64,000 nucleotides of DNA from an uncultured Acidovorax sp. GTDB taxonomy: Bacteria; Pseudomonadota; Gammaproteobacteria; Burkholderiales; Burkholderiaceae_C. Where the stretch lies: NCBI GenBank assembly GCA_913774955.1, contig CAJYKV010000007.1, positions 668,455 to 732,454 of the forward strand. The letters are read 5' to 3'. Positions within the stretch are counted from its first letter, which is position 1. Every line of letters starts with the position of its first letter. The notes below the pieces were generated by a model. It saw only the letters and a list, made by a program, of their open reading frames with translations. It ran no database searches and was not told where the DNA came from. Positions 58,234 through 64,000 of the stretch are shown here, piece by piece. The translations under genes and the position numbers were made by a program.

Positions 58234-59601
58234 ATGAATCATCCTCTCAGAGCCTGGCGCTGGGCGACGCTGCCTGAACGCATCCGGGGCATGTTCAACT
58301 TGAATGATCCGCGCTGGGGGCGCAGCGATGAGAAGGGTGAAGGCGGAAACCGTCCCGATTCCGAGCGGCCGCTGCCGCCGTCCGGCAACCGTGGCCGTGA
58401 TCCGCAGGGCCAGCCGCCCGACCTCGACGAGCTCTGGCGCGACCTCAACCGCAAGCTCGGCGGCCTGTTCGGCGGCCGCAACGGCGGCGGCCGCGGCCCG
58501 GGCAACGGCAACGGCTCCGGCGGCGGCTTCCAGCCCGACATGAAGAACACCGGGGTGGGCGTCGGCCTCATCGCCGGTGTGGCGGTCCTGATCTGGCTCG
58601 GCTCCGGCTTCTTCATCGTGCAGGAAGGCCAGCAGGCCGTCATCACCCAGTTCGGCAAGTACAAGAGCACGGTGAACGCCGGCTTCAACTGGCGCCTGCC
58701 GTATCCCATCCAGCGCCACGAACTCGTGTTCGTCACGCAGATCCGCTCGGTGGACGTCGGCCGCGACAGCATCATCAAGAGCACCGGGCTGCGCGAGTCG
58801 GCCATGCTCACGCAGGACGAGAACATCGTCGAGATCAAGTTCGCCGTCCAGTACCGGCTGAACGATGCGCGCGCCTGGCTCTTCGAGAGCCGCAACCCGG
58901 CCGAGGCCGTCATCCAGGTGGCGGAAACCTCCGTGCGCGAGATCGTGGGCAGCATGCGCATGGACACGGCGCTCGCCGAGGAGCGGGACCAGATCGCCCC
59001 GCGCGTGCGCAAGCTCATGCAGTCCATCCTCGACCGCTACAAGATCGGCGTGGAAGTGGTGGGCATCAACCTGCAGCAGGGCGGCGTGCGTCCGCCCGAG
59101 CAGGTGCAGGCGTCGTTCGACGACGTGCTGAAGGCCGGCCAGGAGCGCGAGCGCGCCAAGAACGAGGCCCAGGCCTATGCCAACGACGTGATTCCGCGCG
59201 CCGTCGGTACCGCCTCCCGCCTCACCGAGGAGGCCGCCGCGTACAAGGCGCGCATCGTCGCCCAGTCCCAGGGCGATGCGCAGCGTTTCAGCTCCGTCCT
59301 GGCCGAGTACCAGAAGGCGCCGCAGGTCACCCGCGACCGCCTCTACATCGAGTCCATGCAGCAGATCTACTCGAACGTCACCAAGGTGCTGGTCGATTCC
59401 CGCCAGGGCTCGAACCTGCTCTACCTGCCGCTCGACAAGATCATGCAGAACGTGTCCCAGAGCGGTGCCGCCACCGCGACCACGCCGGAAGCACCCCCCG
59501 CATCGGCCTCGTCGTCGAACCCTTCCAGCACCACCCAGGCATTTCCCATCGACCCGCGGGCGCGCGACACCAGCCGCACCCGGGATCGTGAAGTCCGCTA
59601 A
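58234..59601 (+). CDS. hflK: HflK, FtsH protease modulator subunit
   Basis: This 455-residue inner-membrane SPFH/band 7 protein forms the HflKC complex around FtsH. The N-terminal Gly/Asn/Pro-rich cytoplasmic part (NDPRWGRSDEKGEGG, NGGGRGPGNGNGSGGGF) precedes one membrane helix at about 106-128, and then the periplasmic SPFH domain (SGFFIVQEGQQAVITQFGKYKSTVNAGFNWRLPYPI). Ala/Glu-rich helices and a Ser/Thr/Pro tail follow. ATG 58234 is used; ATG 58291 (MFNLNDPRWGR) also fits homologues. Confidence 0.95.
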   Translation: MNHPLRAWRWATLPERIRGMFNLNDPRWGRSDEKGEGGNRPDSERPLPPSGNRGRDPQGQPPDLDELWRDLNRKLGGLFGGRNGGGRGPGNGNGSGGGFQPDMKNTGVGVGLIAGVAVLIWLGSGFFIVQEGQQAVITQFGKYKSTVNAGFNWRLPYPIQRHELVFVTQIRSVDVGRDSIIKSTGLRESAMLTQDENIVEIKFAVQYRLNDARAWLFESRNPAEAVIQVAETSVREIVGSMRMDTALAEERDQIAPRVRKLMQSILDRYKIGVEVVGINLQQGGVRPPEQVQASFDDVLKAGQERERAKNEAQAYANDVIPRAVGTASRLTEEAAAYKARIVAQSQGDAQRFSSVLAEYQKAPQVTRDRLYIESMQQIYSNVTKVLVDSRQGSNLLYLPLDKIMQNVSQSGAATATTPEAPPASASSSNPSSTTQAFPIDPRARDTSRTRDREVR

Positions 59602-59619
59602 TCCGAGGGAGCAACAGTC

Positions 59620-60519
59620 GTGAACAGAGTCGGATTCATCGTTTCCTCCCTGCTGGTGGTGCTCGCCCTGCTCAGCTCCATGCTTTTCGTCGTCGACCAG
59701 CGCCAGTTCGGCGTGGTCTACCAGCTGGGGCAGATCAAGGACGTCATCACCGAGCCGGGCCTGAATTTCAAGCTGCCGCCGCCGTTCCAGAACGTGCGCT
59801 ACATCGACAAGCGCCTGCTCACGCTCGACAGCACCGACACCGAGTCGATGCTCACGGCCGAGAAGCAGCGCGTCGTGATCGACTGGTACGTGCGCTGGCG
59901 CATCTCCGAACCGTCGGAATACATCCGCAACGTGGGCCTGGACGAGAACGCCGGCGCCCTGCAGCTCAACCGCGTGGTGCGCAACGCCTTCCAGGAGGAA
60001 GTCAACCGCCGCACGGTCCGGGAACTGCTGTCCGACAAGCGCGACGCGCTCATGTCGGACGTGAAGAAGGAAGTGCTGGAAGTCGTCAAGGGTGCCAAGC
60101 CCTGGGGCGTGGACGTCGTCGACGTGCGCATCACGCGCGTGGACTATGTCGAGGCCATCACCGAATCGGTCTACCGCCGCATGGAAGCCGAGCGCAAGCG
60201 CGTGGCGAACGAACTCCGATCCACCGGCGCCGCCGAAGGCGAGAAGATCCGCGCCGATGCCGACCGCCAGCGCGAGATCACCATCGCCAACGCCTACCGC
60301 GACGCCCAGAAGATCAAGGGCGAGGGCGATGCCGATGCTGCGCGCGTCTACGCCGAGGCCTTCGGCCGCGATCCCCAGTTCGCCCAGTTCTACCGCAGCC
60401 TGGAAGCCTACAAGTCCAGCTTCAGCAAGAAGAGCGACGTGATGGTGGTGGACCCGGCGTCCTCGGAATTCTTCAAGAATTTCCGCGGCAACGCACCCGC
60501 TCCGGCTCCCCGCAACTGA
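59620..60519 (+). CDS. hflC: HflC, FtsH protease modulator subunit
   Basis: This 299-residue SPFH protein is the partner of HflK, with a signal-anchor helix at about 5-24 (VGFIVSSLLVVLALLSSMLFVV) and the band 7 domain DQRQFGVVYQLGQIKDVITEPGLNFKLPPPFQNV. The Ala/Glu-rich helix ERKRVANELRSTGAAEGEKIRADADRQREITIANAYRDAQKIKGEGDADAARVYAEAFGRDP is diagnostic. GTG 59620 follows GAGGGAG. It lies 18 bp after hflK. Confidence 0.97.
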   Translation: MNRVGFIVSSLLVVLALLSSMLFVVDQRQFGVVYQLGQIKDVITEPGLNFKLPPPFQNVRYIDKRLLTLDSTDTESMLTAEKQRVVIDWYVRWRISEPSEYIRNVGLDENAGALQLNRVVRNAFQEEVNRRTVRELLSDKRDALMSDVKKEVLEVVKGAKPWGVDVVDVRITRVDYVEAITESVYRRMEAERKRVANELRSTGAAEGEKIRADADRQREITIANAYRDAQKIKGEGDADAARVYAEAFGRDPQFAQFYRSLEAYKSSFSKKSDVMVVDPASSEFFKNFRGNAPAPAPRN

Positions 60520-60664
60520 GCCCCGCGCGCCGGCGGGTGCCGTGCCCTCCGCGGGCCGGCACCTCGCCCGCGTCCGCGAAGAAAAGACGTTGCCCCTTCC
60601 GCCCGATGCCGGTGCCGCGGTGCCGTGCGTCCGCGGCGTGACCCTCCTGCCGGCGTCTGCCCGG

Positions 60665-60670
60665 TAGAAT
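60665..60670 (+). promoter_or_regulatory. hisZ: Candidate -10 (TAGAAT) for hisZ-purA
   Basis: TAGAAT in the 178-bp hflC-hisZ gap, 27 bases before the hisZ start. The rest of the gap is GC-rich with a possible hairpin (GGTGCC...GGCACC near 60537-60564) that could end the hflKC transcript. No gene is seen there. Confidence 0.4.
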
Positions 60671-60697
60671 CGCGTTTTTAACAGACCTCCCTTTCCC

Positions 60698-61852
60698 ATG
60701 TCCGCTTGGGTCCTGCCGGATCACATTGCCGATGTCCTGCCTTCGGAGGCCCGGCACATCGAAGAACTGCGTCGAGGGCTCATCGACACTGCACGGGGTT
60801 ACGGCTACGAGCTCGTCATGCCGCCCCTGCTGGAGCACCTGGAATCCCTGCTGTCCGGCACGGGAGAAGCGCTCGACCTCCAGACGTTCAAACTGGTCGA
60901 CCAGCTGTCCGGCCGCTCCATCGGCCTGCGGGCCGACATGACGCAGCAGGTCGCCCGCATCGACGCCCACCTCCTGAACCGCACGGGCGTCACCCGGCTC
61001 TGCTACTGCGGCCCCGTGCTGCACACGCGCCCCGACCGCCCCCGCGCCACGCGCGAGCCGCTGCAGTTCGGCGCGGAAATCTACGGCCACGCCGGCATGG
61101 AGGCGGATTTGGAGTCCGTCCTGCTCGCACTCGACTGCCTGAACCTCGCCGGCGTCCAGGGCATCAGCGTCGATCTGTCGGATGCCCGCATCGTGCGCGC
61201 CCTGCTGGAGCCGGCCGCGGCAGACCCGCTCACCGTGCGCAGGATCCACGCCGCGCTGGCCGCCAAGGACGCCTCCGAACTCGCCAGCGCCTCGGCGAAG
61301 CTGCCCGCCGCCACGCGCGATGCGCTCATGGCCGTGTCGCGGCTCTATGGCGACGAGCGGGTGCTGGATGAAGCGCGGCAAGTGCTGCGCGGATTCCCCG
61401 GCGTCGACGCGGCGCTCGCCCATCTGAAATCCATCGCCTCGCACCTGTCGGGCTACGCCGTCTCGTTCGACCTCGCCGACCTGCGCGGCTACTCGTACTA
61501 CAGCGGTGCGCGCTTCACCATCTACGCCCGCGGCGCCTCCGATGCCGTGGTGCGCGGCGGCCGGTACGACGAGGTCGGCGCAGCCTTCGGCAGGACCCGG
61601 CCCGCCGCGGGGTTCAGCCTCGACGTCAAACAACTGGTCGGCCTCGTGCCCCCCCGGACGCTCAAGGCCGCCATCAAGGCGCCCTGGGCCGACACGCCGG
61701 AGGCCCACCAATGCATCGCGCGGCTCCGCCAGGCGGGTGAAACCGTGGTGTGCGTGCTCCCCGGGCACGAAAGCGAAGTCCAGGAATTCCAGTGCGACCG
61801 CGAACTGGTGTTCGAGCAGGGCCAGTGGGCCGTGCGGACCCTCCCCCATTGA
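60698..61852 (+). CDS. hisZ: ATP phosphoribosyltransferase regulatory subunit HisZ
   Basis: This 384-residue histidyl-tRNA-synthetase paralogue lacks aminoacylation activity and is required by the short form of HisG for the first step of histidine synthesis. It keeps class II fold elements ([74 protein letters not shown]) but has no His-tRNA anticodon domain. hisZ next to purA is the usual betaproteobacterial arrangement; hisG is elsewhere. Confidence 0.96.
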   Translation: MSAWVLPDHIADVLPSEARHIEELRRGLIDTARGYGYELVMPPLLEHLESLLSGTGEALDLQTFKLVDQLSGRSIGLRADMTQQVARIDAHLLNRTGVTRLCYCGPVLHTRPDRPRATREPLQFGAEIYGHAGMEADLESVLLALDCLNLAGVQGISVDLSDARIVRALLEPAAADPLTVRRIHAALAAKDASELASASAKLPAATRDALMAVSRLYGDERVLDEARQVLRGFPGVDAALAHLKSIASHLSGYAVSFDLADLRGYSYYSGARFTIYARGASDAVVRGGRYDEVGAAFGRTRPAAGFSLDVKQLVGLVPPRTLKAAIKAPWADTPEAHQCIARLRQAGETVVCVLPGHESEVQEFQCDRELVFEQGQWAVRTLPH

Positions 61853-61856
61853 TTGA

Positions 61857-63260
<1,404 letters not shown>

Positions 63261-63315
63261 TCGCACGACGCACAGCAACCCCTATCAAGCCCAGAGCCCC
63301 CCGGAGCCCCCATCC

Positions 63316-63840
63316 ATGTTGACAGAAGACGGCAAGCATCTCTACGTAAGCTACGACGAATACCACGGCCTCATCGAAAAGCTGGCGTTGAAGGTGCACC
63401 AGTCCGGCTGGCAGTTCGACACCATCCTGTGCCTGGCCCGCGGCGGCCTGCGCCCGGGCGACATCCTGAGCCGGATCTTCGACAAGCCCCTGGCCATCAT
63501 GTCCACCAGCTCCTACCGTGCCGAGGCCGGCACGGTGCAGGGCCACCTGGACATCGCACGCTTCATCACCACGCCCAAGGGCGAGATCGCCGGCCGCGTG
63601 CTGCTGGTCGACGACCTGGCGGATTCCGGCCACACCCTGAATGCCGTCATCTCGCAACTCAAGTCCAACTACGCACCCATCACGGAACTGCGCAGCGCGG
63701 TGATCTGGACCAAGGCCATGTCGACGTTCACGCCCGACTATTCCGTCGAGTTCCTGCCCACCAATCCCTGGATCCATCAGCCGTTCGAGGGGTACGACCA
63801 CCTCACGCCGGAAAAATTGATGGAAAAATGGACCCTGTAA
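63316..63840 (+). CDS. Type I phosphoribosyltransferase (hypoxanthine/xanthine-guanine type)
   Basis: This 174-residue type I PRTase has the PRPP-binding loop VLLVDDLADSGHTL (about 96-109), an upstream DTILCLARGGLRPGDILSRIF segment that holds the second nucleotide contact, and a tail with FLPTNPWIHQPFEGYD. Proteins of this type are annotated as xanthine or hypoxanthine-guanine phosphoribosyltransferases, and the purA neighbour fits purine salvage; the exact base is not determined. It ends the plus-strand run before the presumed rRNA promoter. Confidence 0.9.
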   Translation: MLTEDGKHLYVSYDEYHGLIEKLALKVHQSGWQFDTILCLARGGLRPGDILSRIFDKPLAIMSTSSYRAEAGTVQGHLDIARFITTPKGEIAGRVLLVDDLADSGHTLNAVISQLKSNYAPITELRSAVIWTKAMSTFTPDYSVEFLPTNPWIHQPFEGYDHLTPEKLMEKWTL

Positions 63841-63867
63841 CGAAAACTGTGTGTATACTAGCGGGCT

Positions 63868-63922
63868 TCGCTACTGAAGATTGCAACTGCCGGAAGGTGG
63901 TTGCGGAGATGGCAGGTAGCGA
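63868..63922 (+). ncRNA. Nested hairpin, possible leader or small structured RNA
   Basis: Outer arms TCGCTAC (63868-63874) and GTAGCGA (63916-63922) pair perfectly and enclose a second stem GCAACTGCC / GGTGGTTGC (63883-63891, 63896-63904; two wobble pairs) with a GGAA tetraloop. A TATACT hexamer sits at about 63854-63859, just upstream, and could start this transcript. No T-run follows. Identity unknown; it may be a terminator-like 3' end of the PRTase transcript or a processing signal. Confidence 0.4.
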
Positions 63923-63930
63923 GGGTGGTT

Positions 63931-63980
63931 GAAGAAAAGTTTTGAAAAACTTGCGCTGGTGTTGAAAACTGGTGTAGAAT
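63931..63980 (+). promoter_or_regulatory. Strong promoter, probably of an rRNA operon outside the window
   Basis: An A-rich UP-element-like stretch (63931-63950) precedes TTGCGC (63951-63956), an 18-base spacer and TAGAAT (63975-63980). A perfect dyad AAGTTTT-GA-AAAACTT lies in the A-rich part. The following bases resemble the leader of Comamonadaceae rRNA operons from memory; the 16S gene itself is not in the window. Confidence 0.5.
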
Positions 63981-64000
63981 TCAAGGCTTCGCTGATCGGA

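Noticed and set aside
60520..60697. A small DUF2065-type gene often found between hflC and hisZ
   Set aside because: No start codon with a membrane-protein-like frame exists in this GC-rich gap.

Overview
The window is a chromosomal segment of a GC-rich betaproteobacterium, most likely family Comamonadaceae and close to Acidovorax/Paracidovorax. Support: the cluster ndk-rlmN-pilW-rodZ-ispG-hisS-yfgM-bamB-der-hfq-hflX-hflK-hflC-hisZ-purA, hisZ next to purA, several Bug-type (tripartite tricarboxylate) binding proteins, and strongly G/C-ending codons. The genus is inference from gene order and protein sequence; no search was run.

Layout. (1) 1-5423: the 3' end of ppsA, a DUF4212 + sodium:solute symporter pair, an unknown protein, an FKBP isomerase and an HxlR-like regulator. 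(2) 5568-10261: a LysR regulator divergent from an HMG-CoA-lyase-like enzyme, a class III CoA transferase and a Bug protein, probably an acyl-CoA / hydroxy-dicarboxylate catabolic unit. (3) 10275-11924: a YddG-like exporter and a secreted VirK-like protein. (4) 11950-17122: a LysR regulator divergent from a DapA-family protein, a Bug protein, an SDR and a D-tartrate dehydratase with its full active site: a D-tartrate (or related hydroxy acid) uptake and catabolism operon. (5) 17333-21179: a low-GC accessory island of three minus-strand genes: a ThsB-like TIR protein, a RipA/SLATT-like membrane protein and a 908-residue TIR + P-loop + helical-repeat protein. This is the best candidate for an undescribed immune system. 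(6) 21352-25237: a ketopantoate-reductase-family gene, then a candidate membrane-active toxin followed by three tandem paralogous membrane proteins that look like immunity proteins, the third shortened by a stop codon. (7) 25291-41012: a chemotaxis receptor, a membrane PQQ glucose dehydrogenase, rpoD, dnaG, an EAL phosphodiesterase, an orphan TRAP binding protein, a PhoD phosphatase, a GGDEF cyclase and a quinone oxidoreductase. (8) 41154-63840: housekeeping genes, nearly all on the plus strand: surE-pcm-nlpD-rluD-scpB-rluB, the long ndk-to-purA run, and a phosphoribosyltransferase. (9) 63841-64000: a structured hairpin and a strong promoter that probably drives an rRNA operon just beyond the window.

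The core genes form tight, often translationally coupled operons (ATGA, GTGA, TGATG and TTGA overlaps), while the catabolic modules are LysR-controlled and divergent. Two blocks break the pattern. The TIR island has much lower GC: three sampled 60-base lines inside it have 31, 30 and 25 G+C, against 44 of 60 in the tartrate dehydratase gene. The toxin/immunity block shows recent tandem duplication and decay. No tRNA, rRNA, insertion sequence or CRISPR array was found inside the window.
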